The notes below the pieces were generated by a model. The model was given only the letters and a program-made list of their open reading frames with translations. It was not told the DNA's origin and did not search any database. 37,345 nt of DNA from Ruminococcus sp. (GTDB taxonomy: Bacteria; Bacillota; Clostridia; Oscillospirales; Ruminococcaceae), in the NCBI GenBank assembly GCA_017624895.1, contig JAGAMB010000056.1, positions 1-37,345 of the forward strand. The letters are read 5' to 3'. Positions within the stretch are counted from its first letter, which is position 1. Each line of letters begins with the position of its first letter. Both the position numbers and the translations under genes were made by a program. Shown here piece after piece: positions 1-8,432 of this stretch.

Positions 1-76
1 GTAATTTCAATTGATATGTGTTATAATATTCTTGTGGTACTTTTTTCATTGTAATTTAATAATACCACAAAAAATT

Positions 77-108
77 ACTGCTGTCACGCATTTTTTCGTG
101 ACAGCAGT
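77..108. terminator. Bidirectional intrinsic terminator
   Basis: A 12-bp perfect stem (ACTGCTGTCACG at 77-88, its complement at 97-108) with an 8-nt loop. A T-run follows on the plus strand (109-115), and an A-run at 69-74 gives a T-run on the minus strand. It can end the minus-strand TPR gene (stop at 179) and any plus-strand transcript entering from the left edge. Bases 1-76 hold no gene that I can recognise. Confidence 0.85.
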
Positions 109-178
109 TTTTTTCTTTTTTACTCTTTTTTTACAGCGCCTCGTTTAATGTATTAATATAATATTTTATGAATTGGTA

Positions 179-1246
179 TTACTGTGGAGATGCAGCCTTA
201 TTTTCTCCATCTGCTGCCTGTGCAGGACGAAGTCTGGCAGCATTTGGATCAATTTTCAGTATAAGCTCCTTGATATTATCATCAAGAGTGAGATTATATG
301 TCAGTTTAAGGGCCTGAAGTGCATTAGGCATATCCTTCTGAGCAAGATAGTATGAAGAAAGCTGAGCTGCAACCTCGATAACCTTCTTATCGGGACCATA
401 TTCGATATCGTATTTCTTCATAGTGTTTATCATCTGCTGCTGAGTAGGTCTGATAATAGGAGAGCCTTTAAGGTCGGAAAGGTGTTTCATTTCCAGCGGA
501 ATAGCAGGATTTGGAGCAAACATAACGCTTGCGGTATAGAACACACCTGCATCCTCATACTCACCGAAATCCATAAGAGTATAGCCTATATTTGCATAAC
601 ATCTTGCAATAGAAACAGGTGATGAAGCGATTTTTAATGTATCTCTTGAAACCTCAATAACCATTCTCTTATTGCGAATAAGCTTATAAACCTCGCAAAG
701 CTCAAATCTTGGAGCAACATCTACAGGATTGTACTCGATAGCTGTTTCAAGGATCGGGATAGCGTCAATATTTGCTCCTGTTTCAACAAGGAGATAAGCA
801 TAGGTAGTTATAAATGACGAGAAGTCAAAGGGAGTACGATTAAGCACCTTATCGTCCTTGAAAAGAACCTGACAGAGATTATCCTCAAAGGGATTGCGGA
901 GTGAAACAAACTTTGCAGTTTCTGTGGGAGCGTAGTCGAGGGTAATTTTCTTATAGAGCTTTTCAGCAAGGGGAATAGCCTTGACGATTTTCTTTTCCTC
1001 AATAAGGTCAACGATTTTCTGGTGGTATAAATCAAGTCTTGTTCCGTCAAGATGAGTAAGACGGTCAATTTCCTTTTTTCTTTCCTCCGGCATATTTTCA
1101 AGGATAAGCTCGCCAACAGCATTAACTCCTTCAGCATTGCCCTCCTTGGCAAATTTTTCAGCCTCTGCCTTCAGAATTTTTTCATTTTCTTCCGGAGAAT
1201 TTCCGAGCTTTGCACGGAGTTCTTTAATAATATCATTTTTTTCCAT
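179..1246 (-). CDS. TPR-repeat cytoplasmic protein
   Basis: A 355-residue soluble protein with no signal peptide or membrane segment. The N-terminal 60 residues are charged and helical. The middle and C-terminal parts show helical-hairpin spacing typical of tetratricopeptide repeats, for example around residues 150-185 (AIPILETAIEYNP), 210-245 (ARCYANIGYTLMDFGEYEDA) and 300-330 (LSSYYLAQKDMPNALQALKL). TPR proteins usually scaffold protein-protein contacts; no enzymatic motif is visible. A GAGGT ribosome site precedes the ATG. It lies 55 nt downstream of the proline-rich gene on the same strand, with no terminator between, so the two are probably co-transcribed and may interact. The specific function is unknown. 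Confidence 0.7.
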   Translation of the reverse strand: MEKNDIIKELRAKLGNSPEENEKILKAEAEKFAKEGNAEGVNAVGELILENMPEERKKEIDRLTHLDGTRLDLYHQKIVDLIEEKKIVKAIPLAEKLYKKITLDYAPTETAKFVSLRNPFEDNLCQVLFKDDKVLNRTPFDFSSFITTYAYLLVETGANIDAIPILETAIEYNPVDVAPRFELCEVYKLIRNKRMVIEVSRDTLKIASSPVSIARCYANIGYTLMDFGEYEDAGVFYTASVMFAPNPAIPLEMKHLSDLKGSPIIRPTQQQMINTMKKYDIEYGPDKKVIEVAAQLSSYYLAQKDMPNALQALKLTYNLTLDDNIKELILKIDPNAARLRPAQAADGENKAASPQ

Positions 1247-1267
1247 ATTTTCAACCTCATTTTAATG

Positions 1268-1294
1268 TTATCCCACCCATACGGGCAGGATAAC
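1268..1294 (-). promoter_or_regulatory. Intercistronic hairpin
   Basis: GTTATCC and GGATAAC arms enclose a further CCC/GGG pairing. There is no T-run on the minus strand after the stem, so it is not a convincing terminator. An mRNA processing or stability element between the proline-rich and TPR genes is more likely. Confidence 0.4.
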
Positions 1295-1301
1295 ATAAGT
1301 A

Positions 1302-3752
1302 TTATTTTCTCTTTGCCATTTCCTTCTGGAATTTAGCGTCAATTTTATCCTGCTTTTTCTTTGCTTTAAGCTCTGACTTTGAAAGAAGTCTGTCGTTGTT
1401 TGCAGCGGGTGCGGCAGCAGGAGCCGCAGGTCTTGATGCAGGGGAAGCGGAAGGTCTGGGTGAAGAATATGTATTTCTCACAGGTGTCTTGTATTCCTGA
1501 TATGCAGGAACGTTTGTCTGAGCTTTTGCTTCTGCAAGCTTCTTTTCTTTAAGTGAGTTATCGCCCAGCTGCGAGAGAACGTCCTCAATGGAATTGAGAA
1601 CAGAGGTTCTCTGCTGTAAGCCCTGAGTTTCTGTAAGGCTCTGATTAGCATATTCCTTTGACTCTGAAATAGCTGAGATAAATGCCTGAGAAGTTGCTTT
1701 TGTGTGAGGATTTGTAGCAATTTTTGATACGTTTGCTGATACAGGAGTACCCTTTGCGGCATCTGCGGCAGCAATTCTCTGACCGGGAGTCATATCCTTT
1801 GTTGATGTGGGAATTTCCTGTGCAGCAGCAACAGCGTCACGAAGTCTTGTGTTCTGGTTAAATCTCTGGTTAAATGTTGCAGATGGCGGAACAGGGATAT
1901 TCTGTCCGGGCAGGGGAGCGAGAACAGGCTGACCGTTCTGGTCGTAGCCCTGAATTTGCATCTGAACATATGAATATATCGGCTGATTGAGGCTGTCGTA
2001 GCCTGTGATCTGCGGAACTGAGAGGATCTGACCGACAGCACTTGCAGGAGCCGCAGGATTTGGAACAGGTGCAGGAGCAGGCTGAACAGGAACAGGCTGT
2101 ACAGGAACAGGTGCAGGAGCAGGCTGAACAGGAACAGGCTGTACAGGAACAGGTGCAGGAGCAGGCTGAACGTGAACAGGCTGTACGGGAACAGGTGCAG
2201 GAGCAGGCTGAACAGGAACAGGCTGTACGGGAACAGGTGCAGGTGCAGACTGACTTGGAACAGCGCCAATTGGGGTGGGATTTGTATTGAGTGCTGACAG
2301 AGCAGATGAAATATCGTCGATAACAGGAGCTTTCTGAGCAGGAGCTGGCTGAACAGGAGCAGGAGCAGGTGCAGGAGCTGCCGCAGGGATATTCATTGCT
2401 GAAATAGCGTCTGAAATATCATCAAGAACAGGAAGAACAGGAGCCTTCGGTTCAAGATCAGGTGCGATCAGTTCGAAAGCGTCATCGTCGTCGTCATCTG
2501 ATATATCTTCAAGAATAAGATCGTCATTTATAGGAGCCTTCTGAACAGGAGCTGCCGCAGGAATATTCATTGCTGTGATAGCTTCTGAAATATCATCTAT
2601 AACAGGCATCGGCTCAGGAGCAGCAGGCTTTACCTCCTCAACAGGAGCAGTCTGAACAGGAGCAGCAGGCTCAGGGAAGATTTCGCCGCCGATATCATCA
2701 AGAACAGGAGCCTTTACGTCCTCAAGAACAGGAGCTGACGGATGGGCTGCCTCAGGGATATCATCTCCGATATCGTCAAGAACGGGAGCTTTTACCTCCT
2801 CAGCAACAGGAGCCTTTATTTCCTCAGCAGCGGGAGCAGCAGGCTGAACAGCGTCAGATAAGTCTGAGAAAAGCTGATTAGCAAGAGTATCCCAATCGTT
2901 TTCATAATTGTGTGCCTTGTTTTCTTCCTGAACAGGTGCAGGCTGAACTGTTTCGGCAATGGGCGCAGTTCCCTCTGAATTTGCAGGGGATATATGCGGA
3001 TTATGCTCCATAGCTTCAAGAGCAGCAGAAATATCATCAATAACAGGAGGAGCAGCAGGTGCTGTGGGAGCAGCCGGCTTTGCTTCTTCGGTAGCTGTGC
3101 CTGATACAGCAAACTGAGCGAGGAAATCAGCCTCATCGGGTTTTGTTTCTTCCTGCTGAGGCTCATCGGGCTTCTGTATAGCGAACTGAGCGAGGAAATC
3201 GTCAACAGGCGGAGCGTCTGTCTGAGGAGCAGGCTCCGGCTCAGGCTGGCTTTCGAAAAGGCTGGGACGTTCTGCTTCAAAGTAATTCTTCTTTACTTCT
3301 TCCTCCTCATCGGGCTTCTTTATAGCGAACTGTGCAAGGTCGTTATCGAGAGCAGGAGCGCCGTTGGGCTGATATGCAGGCTTTGGCGGCTCTGGAGCAG
3401 GAGCAGGCTCCGGTTCAGGCTGCGGAGGGGGAACATTCTGAGCTGAGGTGATTTTTGCTGTTGTATTGCCGAGAGGAACGATACCCTCATCATCAAGACC
3501 TTTCTTTGCTCTTAACTTTTCTTCTTTGAGAATAGCCTTCATTTCCTTCTGATCCGATCTGATCATTTCCTTAGCTATTCTTGTTTTACATCTTTCACAG
3601 GTAATTTCGCCTAAATCTGTCATTTTTCCGCCGCGGCGGTAGCGTATTGCATTTTCAGGTCTGAGCATATTGATGCCGCAGCCTGTTCTTTTGTCGTTAA
3701 AGGTTCCATGAACCTCATCGTTAAATGAAGTTGTTACAAGGGTAATATTCAT
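1302..3752 (-). CDS. Proline/alanine-rich repeat scaffold-like protein
   Basis: About 816 residues from the ATG at 3752, chosen over an upstream in-frame ATG at 3782 because GGAGAAGG lies just before it. The N-terminal ~75 residues form a compact domain with cysteines (TGCG near 24-26 and a CERC pair near 50) that could bind metal. The rest is low-complexity Pro/Ala/Glu sequence carrying short recurring motifs: three copies of LAQFA(I/V), about six copies of P-V-(I/L)-DDI-(S/G) often followed by an amphipathic helix (AL/AI..AMN), an acidic run (DDDDDD), and four tandem 14-residue units (PAPAPVPVQPVPVQ). The C-terminus (~100 residues) is basic and Lys-rich. The design suggests a disordered scaffold that displays short binding motifs. 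There is no signal peptide. The partner may be the downstream TPR protein. I do not recognise the family. Confidence 0.7.
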   Translation of the reverse strand: MNITLVTTSFNDEVHGTFNDKRTGCGINMLRPENAIRYRRGGKMTDLGEITCERCKTRIAKEMIRSDQKEMKAILKEEKLRAKKGLDDEGIVPLGNTTAKITSAQNVPPPQPEPEPAPAPEPPKPAYQPNGAPALDNDLAQFAIKKPDEEEEVKKNYFEAERPSLFESQPEPEPAPQTDAPPVDDFLAQFAIQKPDEPQQEETKPDEADFLAQFAVSGTATEEAKPAAPTAPAAPPVIDDISAALEAMEHNPHISPANSEGTAPIAETVQPAPVQEENKAHNYENDWDTLANQLFSDLSDAVQPAAPAAEEIKAPVAEEVKAPVLDDIGDDIPEAAHPSAPVLEDVKAPVLDDIGGEIFPEPAAPVQTAPVEEVKPAAPEPMPVIDDISEAITAMNIPAAAPVQKAPINDDLILEDISDDDDDDAFELIAPDLEPKAPVLPVLDDISDAISAMNIPAAAPAPAPAPVQPAPAQKAPVIDDISSALSALNTNPTPIGAVPSQSAPAPVPVQPVPVQPAPAPVPVQPVHVQPAPAPVPVQPVPVQPAPAPVPVQPVPVQPAPAPVPNPAAPASAVGQILSVPQITGYDSLNQPIYSYVQMQIQGYDQNGQPVLAPLPGQNIPVPPSATFNQRFNQNTRLRDAVAAAQEIPTSTKDMTPGQRIAAADAAKGTPVSANVSKIATNPHTKATSQAFISAISESKEYANQSLTETQGLQQRTSVLNSIEDVLSQLGDNSLKEKKLAEAKAQTNVPAYQEYKTPVRNTYSSPRPSASPASRPAAPAAAPAANNDRLLSKSELKAKKKQDKIDAKFQKEMAKRK
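2062..2248. repeat. 42-bp in-frame tandem repeat, four copies plus a partial
   Basis: Units start at 2062, 2104, 2146 and 2188, followed by a partial unit from 2230. Each encodes 14 residues of a Pro/Ala/Val/Gln pattern on the minus strand. Copies differ at few positions, including one that gives His in place of Pro, so recent expansion is likely and length variation between strains is expected. Confidence 0.9.
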
Positions 3753-3872
3753 AACCTTCTCCAATCCTGCACTATTCTTCATAGGGTGCAGTAAACCTCG
3801 CTTTACGGCAGCGGGAAGCCGATTTTTCTGCGATTCTGAGCAGCATCTGACAGAACGTTATAAGAGGGTTGA

Positions 3873-4024
3873 ATTGTTCCCCAACTGAATCCTGACATCA
3901 AATAACAGACACAAAAGAAAAAATGCGTCAGAAAAACTGAAATGGGATTATTCCCGAATTTTTCTTTCTTGATGAATTTCCTTTATGCCTTCGTCATTTC
4001 TGCAAGGTATAACCGGTGGAGTGT
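3873..4024. repeat. Dispersed MITE-like repeat, copy A
   Basis: The left end reads ATTGTTCCCCAACTGAATCC. The right end read on the complement (ACACTCCACC..TTATACCTTGC) resembles the left ends of the other copies, so terminal inverted repeats are present though degraded. The core has TGCGTCAGAAAAACT, a short stem GGGA/TCCC, TTTTTCTTTCTTGAT and CTTCGTC, shared with the copies at 12360, 20678 and 37206. It sits inside the 5' leader of the proline-rich gene. Confidence 0.75.
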
Positions 4025-4075
4025 TACGGGATCTGCCGGTGCTGTCTGTGCATACTTTTCATACTGTTATGTTAT

Positions 4076-4104
4076 ATTATACCTCATTTCACAAAAAAAA
4101 TCAA
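4076..4104 (-). promoter_or_regulatory. Sigma-A-type promoter for the proline-rich/TPR genes
   Basis: On the minus strand TTGATT (4104-4099) and TATAAT (4081-4076) are separated by 17 nt. This predicts a leader of about 320 nt before the ATG at 3752, containing repeat copy A. Confidence 0.65.
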
Positions 4105-4307
4105 CAGTTTTTTTATAATTAAGTAGTAAAAATATACTAAAAATTAAATTTTCAGCGGAAATAACAAATTGTTATTGATTTTTTTGTCCAAAATATCACT
4201 CATTGTTACAAAGAAGTGAGAGATTTTAACAATGATAAGCTGATAATCGTCTGAATGGGCAGAAACGTCGTTTCCGCAAAATATGTGTGAAAATTTTCGC
4301 AAAGCTA

Positions 4308-4336
4308 TTGCAATTCTCTTTATAATGTAGTATAAT
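4308..4336 (+). promoter_or_regulatory. Sigma-A-type promoter for the glycosyltransferase and possibly the purine operon
   Basis: TTGCAA (4308-4313), a 17-nt spacer and TATAAT (4331-4336) lie about 50 nt upstream of the ATG at 4384. A second TATAAT at 4321 has no good -35 partner. The rest of 4105-4307 is AT-rich with no recognisable gene. Confidence 0.7.
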
Positions 4337-4383
4337 TAATAGTGTATTTATTTTTTTGATAAGCAGTTGAACGGAGGATTGTT

Positions 4384-5367
4384 ATGAAACTCATTTCTGT
4401 GGTTGTACCCTGCTATAATGAGCAGGAAGTGCTTCCAATGTTTTACGATGAAATTATCAAGGTCAGCGACGCTATGAAAAAAGAGCATAATGACATTGAA
4501 TTTGAATTTCTCTTTATAAATGACGGCTCAAAGGACAGAACCCTTGAAATTTTCAGGGAGCTTGCCGATAAGGACAAGCGTGTGAGATATATCTCTTTTT
4601 CACGTAATTTCGGCAAAGAATCGGGTATGTATGCAGGACTTAAAAACTGTAAGGGCGACTATGTTGTTGTTATGGACGCCGATTTGCAGCATCCCCCTGC
4701 TTTTCTGCCTCAGATGTATAACTATGTCAAGGACGGTGAATTTGACTGTGCTACAACACGCAGAGTAAGCCGTACAGGAGAGTCGCCTGTTAGATCATGG
4801 TTTGCAATGAAATTCTACAAAATCATGAACAAGATATCAGATACTGAAATTGTTGACGGCGCGCAGGATTTCCGCTTTATGACAAGACAGATGGTTGACG
4901 CTATTCTTGATATGTCGGAATACAACCGTTTTTCAAAGGGGATTTTCAGCTGGGTAGGCTTCAGAACAAAGTATATGCCCTATGAAAATGTTGAGCGTCC
5001 GGCAGGTACTTCCTCATGGTCTTTCTGGGGATTGTTCAGATACTCCCTTGAGGGAATTATGGCATTTTCCACATTCCCCCTTGCTTTGTCGATTTTCTGC
5101 GGTATTATCAGCCTTATAATCGGCTTTATCCTTTTGGTTGTCGGTCTGATAATTACTATTGCTACATATTATTCAGGTTCAACCTTTTATATTATGTCTG
5201 CAATTTTCGGCATCGGCGGAGTTCAGCTGGGCTGCATCGGAATTATGGGACAATACCTTGCAAAAACTTACCTTGAAGTTAAAAAGCGTCCTATATACAT
5301 AACAGGTGAAACTGACGAAGATTATCGCAGCAGAAAGAAAGCTGAAAAAGTAAACAGAGATGAATAA
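4384..5367 (+). CDS. GT2 polyprenyl-phosphate glycosyltransferase (GtrB/DPM1-like)
   Basis: A 327-residue protein. The N-terminal GT-A domain has VVPCYNEQEVLP at the start, INDGSKDRT near 55, a D-x-D-type motif in VVMDADLQHPP near 99 and the QDFR motif near 161. Two hydrophobic helices at about 230-255 and 265-290 anchor it in the membrane, as in GtrB-type enzymes that move a sugar from a nucleotide donor to undecaprenyl phosphate at the inner face. GGAGG-like sequence precedes the ATG. Its stop overlaps the next start by 8 nt, implying translational coupling with the WG-repeat-like protein. The sugar cannot be told from sequence. Confidence 0.85.
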   Translation: MKLISVVVPCYNEQEVLPMFYDEIIKVSDAMKKEHNDIEFEFLFINDGSKDRTLEIFRELADKDKRVRYISFSRNFGKESGMYAGLKNCKGDYVVVMDADLQHPPAFLPQMYNYVKDGEFDCATTRRVSRTGESPVRSWFAMKFYKIMNKISDTEIVDGAQDFRFMTRQMVDAILDMSEYNRFSKGIFSWVGFRTKYMPYENVERPAGTSSWSFWGLFRYSLEGIMAFSTFPLALSIFCGIISLIIGFILLVVGLIITIATYYSGSTFYIMSAIFGIGGVQLGCIGIMGQYLAKTYLEVKKRPIYITGETDEDYRSRKKAEKVNRDE

Positions 5368-6418
5368 ACGGACAAGGCTTATTGTTTCGCTGCTGTTTGT
5401 TGTGCTTATAATTCTTGCAGTTGCTATTACAAGATTTTATGTCAATGCAGGAAACGATCCTGCTGTAAATGGCGGTAACGAGAGCATTGAGAAAATCCTT
5501 GACACCAATGAGGGCGGATATTCCATTTTTTCCGACAGCAGCGGCAGCTGCGGCATTTCTGAATCGGGACGTATTCTTGCAGCTCCCGAATGGGAAAGCA
5601 TTGAGTTTGCAGGTGACAGTATTTGTATTGCCTCTAAAAAAACAGGCGGTACAGTAAGATATGGCTGCATCGACTTTGACGGAAATGTTACCGTACCTCT
5701 CATATACAGCGGAATTGAAAAACAGCTTGCAGGCGGACAGGTCTTTTATTGCGCCGCATCTATCGAGGACGACAGTATTGTCGTCTATGACAGCAGCTTT
5801 GTTCCGTGTTTCGGGAAGTCGTGGAAAAGCTGCCATTTCAGCGAAGATGAGCTTCTGCTCAGCGATGAACGGGGCAGGTTTACTTATAATATAAGCGAAA
5901 ACGGGCTGCTTTTCAGAAGCGCCAATCTCACGGGAGAGATCAAGGAGCGACCATATGAGCTTAACATATACAGCCGTGTGCTTCTTTCGAAGCTGACTCC
6001 GGGTATGATAGAGAAAATGGCGGAGTTTACGGAAAGCTATATGGCATACGCTTTTGATGGCGATGAAGCTCCGTTTAAAGAAGCGGGTGTGGATCTGCGG
6101 CAGTTCAAGAAGGTTTTCCCGAATTCGGAGGAGATCATTCAGAAGCGGCTTAAAGCCATTCCGGAAATACATATTTACAATGTCGGTTCGGAGGACGGAA
6201 CTTCTGCTTTTGACGTTTTCGTTTCAGCCGACGCCGAAATATTATACACCGCGGAAAACGGAAAAAAAGAAAGTCTTACCACTTGTGTAAAGGCATATGT
6301 CCGCTTCCGTGGAAATTATGAAACAGGTCTGGAGGCTGTTTCAGGCTCAATTGAGCCGCAGGCTCCCGAATATCCGCAGGAGGAAACAACTTCTGAGGAT
6401 ACTACGCAAGTAAATTAA
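5360..6418 (+). CDS. Membrane-anchored WG-repeat-like extracytoplasmic protein
   Basis: A 352-residue protein with an N-terminal membrane helix (residues 7-27, LIVSLLFVVLIILAVAITRF) and the remainder probably outside. Residues ~55-140 contain units such as YGCIDFDGNVTVPLIYSGIE that fit the WG beta-repeat pattern (Tyr-Gly-hydrophobic-Asp-x-Asp-Gly...). The C-terminal half (~190-330) is a mixed alpha/beta region of no family I recognise, ending in an acidic Thr/Glu tail. The start overlaps the glycosyltransferase gene by 8 nt; purE follows 18 nt after the stop. A role at the cell surface next to the glycosyltransferase is plausible, but no function is assigned. Confidence 0.65.
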   Translation: MNKRTRLIVSLLFVVLIILAVAITRFYVNAGNDPAVNGGNESIEKILDTNEGGYSIFSDSSGSCGISESGRILAAPEWESIEFAGDSICIASKKTGGTVRYGCIDFDGNVTVPLIYSGIEKQLAGGQVFYCAASIEDDSIVVYDSSFVPCFGKSWKSCHFSEDELLLSDERGRFTYNISENGLLFRSANLTGEIKERPYELNIYSRVLLSKLTPGMIEKMAEFTESYMAYAFDGDEAPFKEAGVDLRQFKKVFPNSEEIIQKRLKAIPEIHIYNVGSEDGTSAFDVFVSADAEILYTAENGKKESLTTCVKAYVRFRGNYETGLEAVSGSIEPQAPEYPQEETTSEDTTQVN

Positions 6419-6436
6419 GAATGGAGAATAGAAATT

Positions 6437-6937
6437 ATGTCAAAAAAAGTTGCAGTTATTATGGGAAGCGACAGCGATTTCCCTGTTGTAAAATCTGCTC
6501 TTACAGAGCTTAAAAAGTACGGCGTTGAGTTTGAGTGCCGCGTTATGAGCGCACACCGCACTCCTGCCGAGGCTTGCGAATTTGCTTCAAACGCAAAGGC
6601 TAACGGCTTCGGAGCTATTATCTGCGCTGCCGGTATGGCTGCTCACCTTGCAGGTGTTGTTGCAGGTCATACAACACTTCCCGTAATCGGGATTCCTATG
6701 AAATCCGCAGCTCTTGAGGGTATGGACGCACTTCTTGCAACTGTTATGATGCCCCCCGGAGTACCTGTTGCAACTGTTGGTATCAACTGCGCTAAGAATG
6801 CGGCAGTTCTTGCCGTTCAGATGCTTGCAGTTTCAGACGAGGCTCTTGCAGAAAAGCTTGCAGCTGAGAAAAAGGCTATGGCTGAGGGCGTTATCGCTAA
6901 GGATAAGGCTTTACAGGACGAAATTGCCAATATATAA
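6437..6937 (+). CDS. purE: N5-carboxyaminoimidazole ribonucleotide mutase
   Basis: A 166-residue protein of normal PurE length. MGSDSDFPVV (9-18) and the MSAHRTP loop (39-45) are the signature nucleotide-binding and catalytic motifs of class I PurE, which converts N5-CAIR to CAIR in de novo purine synthesis. GHTTLPVIGIPM and the PPGVPVATVGI region (near 112) are also conserved. A class I enzyme needs PurK, which is not in this window. The stop shares bases with the next start (TAATG), so the HAD gene is translationally coupled. Confidence 0.95.
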   Translation: MSKKVAVIMGSDSDFPVVKSALTELKKYGVEFECRVMSAHRTPAEACEFASNAKANGFGAIICAAGMAAHLAGVVAGHTTLPVIGIPMKSAALEGMDALLATVMMPPGVPVATVGINCAKNAAVLAVQMLAVSDEALAEKLAAEKKAMAEGVIAKDKALQDEIANI

Positions 6938-7587
6938 TGAACGATTTCAATACAGTTCTTTTTGATTTGGATGGTACGCTTACCGATTCTGCGCCGGGGA
7001 TAATCAACTGCTACCGACACGCTTTAAATGCTATGGGATTTGAAGAACCCGAAGATATTATGCGTGTTGTTGGGCCTCCGCTTTATGATTCCTTTGCGGA
7101 GTTATGCGGAATGAACAGTGAGCAGGTACAGGAGGCGGTGCGTATCTACCGTCAGCGTTACGCTGATACAGGGCTTTTCGAGAATAAGGTTTATGACGGT
7201 ATTCCCGAAATGCTGAAAAGGCTGAAAGACAGCGGAAAGCGTCTTATGGTTGCCACAAGCAAGCCTGAGGTATTTGCCGTAAGGATACTGGAAAAATTTC
7301 AGCTTGCGGAATATTTTGAAGTCATAGGCGGTGCTGATATAAACGGCTCACGGAACGAAAAATCAGAGGTGATCGAGTATGTTCTCAGCCGCGCAGGTAT
7401 TACCGACCGCAATGAGGTGCTTATGGTTGGCGACAGAAGCCACGATATAATCGGTGCAAAAAAATGCGGTATCCCGTGTATGGCGGTTCTCTGGGGCTAT
7501 GGCAGCCGTGAGGAATTTATACAGCATGGTGCGGATTTTATAACTGAAACTCCGCAGGCACTTACAGATGGGCTGATTTATCAGTAG
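6937..7587 (+). CDS. HAD-superfamily phosphatase (Gph/PpaX-like)
   Basis: A 216-residue protein with all four HAD motifs: FDLDGTLTDSA at 8-18 (nucleophile Asp and acid/base Asp), a helical cap at about 20-85, VATSKPEVF near 104 (motif II Ser), a Lys in the SR..KSEVIEY region (motif III), and MVGDRSHDIIGAK near 163 (motif IV). The family dephosphorylates small substrates such as phosphoglycolate, pyrophosphate or nucleotides. The TAATG overlap with purE and the position before purC suggest a purine-linked or housekeeping substrate, but the substrate is not deducible. Confidence 0.88.
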   Translation: MNDFNTVLFDLDGTLTDSAPGIINCYRHALNAMGFEEPEDIMRVVGPPLYDSFAELCGMNSEQVQEAVRIYRQRYADTGLFENKVYDGIPEMLKRLKDSGKRLMVATSKPEVFAVRILEKFQLAEYFEVIGGADINGSRNEKSEVIEYVLSRAGITDRNEVLMVGDRSHDIIGAKKCGIPCMAVLWGYGSREEFIQHGADFITETPQALTDGLIYQ

Positions 7588-7710
7588 GGGCTGCATTTGG
7601 CAGTCCGCCGACGGATAATATCAGCCGCAGCACATATAAAAAAGCTTACAATTTCCGCAAAAAGCGGGATTGCATACACATTTAAACAATTCTCAAGGAG
7701 GAATTTCAAA

Positions 7711-8430
7711 ATGGAAAACATTATAAAAATGGAACAGCTCTACGAGGGCAAGGCTAAGAAGGTTTACGCTACAAACGATCCCGACTGCGTTATCGTTGAC
7801 TACAAGGACGACGCTACCGCATTCAACGGCGAAAAGAAGGGTACTATCTCAGGCAAAGGCGTTATCAACAACAGAATGACAAACTATATGTTCAGTATGC
7901 TTGAAAAAGAGGGTGTTCCTACTCATCTTGTAAAGGAGATAAGCGACCGCGAAACTATTGTTAAAAAGGTTTCTATCGTTCCCCTTGAGGTTATTATCAG
8001 AAACGTTGCAGCAGGCAGCTTCTCCAAGAGAATGGGCGTTGAGGAGGGTACAAAGCTCCTTTGTCCTATCCTTGAATTCAGCTATAAGAACGATGATCTG
8101 GGCGATCCCTTTATCAATGATTACTATGCACTCGCTCTCGGTCTTGCTACAAAGGAAGAAATCGACACAATTGCTAAGTATGCTTTCAAGGTAAATGAGT
8201 TTATGGTTGATTTCTTCAAGAAGCTCAACATTGACCTCATCGACTTCAAGATCGAGTTCGGTAAGACTTCCGACGGCACAATTATCCTTGCTGACGAGAT
8301 TTCTCCCGATACCTGCCGTTTCTGGGACAGCACAACACACGAAAAGCTTGATAAGGACCGTTTCCGCAGAGATATGGGCGGCGTAGAGGACGCTTATCAG
8401 GAAATTATGAAAAGACTTATGGGTGAATAA
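7711..8430 (+). CDS. purC: SAICAR synthetase
   Basis: A 239-residue protein from the ATG at 7711, preceded by AAGGAGG at good spacing; an upstream in-frame extension lacks a ribosome site and family similarity. [11 protein letters not shown] (8-18) is the ATP-binding start of Pur[13 protein letters not shown] (near 94-105) and the [12 protein letters not shown] motif (near 192-203) are signature sequences. It joins CAIR and aspartate with ATP to make SAICAR. A 123-nt gap separates it from the HAD gene; a riboswitch was looked for there and not found. The purF-like gene follows after 2 nt. Confidence 0.96.
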   Translation: MENIIKMEQLYEGKAKKVYATNDPDCVIVDYKDDATAFNGEKKGTISGKGVINNRMTNYMFSMLEKEGVPTHLVKEISDRETIVKKVSIVPLEVIIRNVAAGSFSKRMGVEEGTKLLCPILEFSYKNDDLGDPFINDYYALALGLATKEEIDTIAKYAFKVNEFMVDFFKKLNIDLIDFKIEFGKTSDGTIILADEISPDTCRFWDSTTHEKLDKDRFRRDMGGVEDAYQEIMKRLMGE

Positions 8431-8432
8431 CA

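Noticed and set aside
2042-2290. Plus-strand frame encoding a Glu/Gln repeat
   Set aside because: It is the complement of the 42-bp Pro-rich tandem repeat and has no ribosome site.
5291-6172. Long minus-strand open frame (293 codons) opposite the WG-repeat-like gene
   Set aside because: No ribosome site, Cys/Lys/Arg-rich composition typical of an antisense shadow, and the plus-strand gene has a signal anchor and family-like repeats.
7588-7710. Possible purine or other riboswitch before purC
   Set aside because: No paired three-way-junction core or conserved loops of the purine riboswitch; only a short CCGC/GCGG hairpin is visible.
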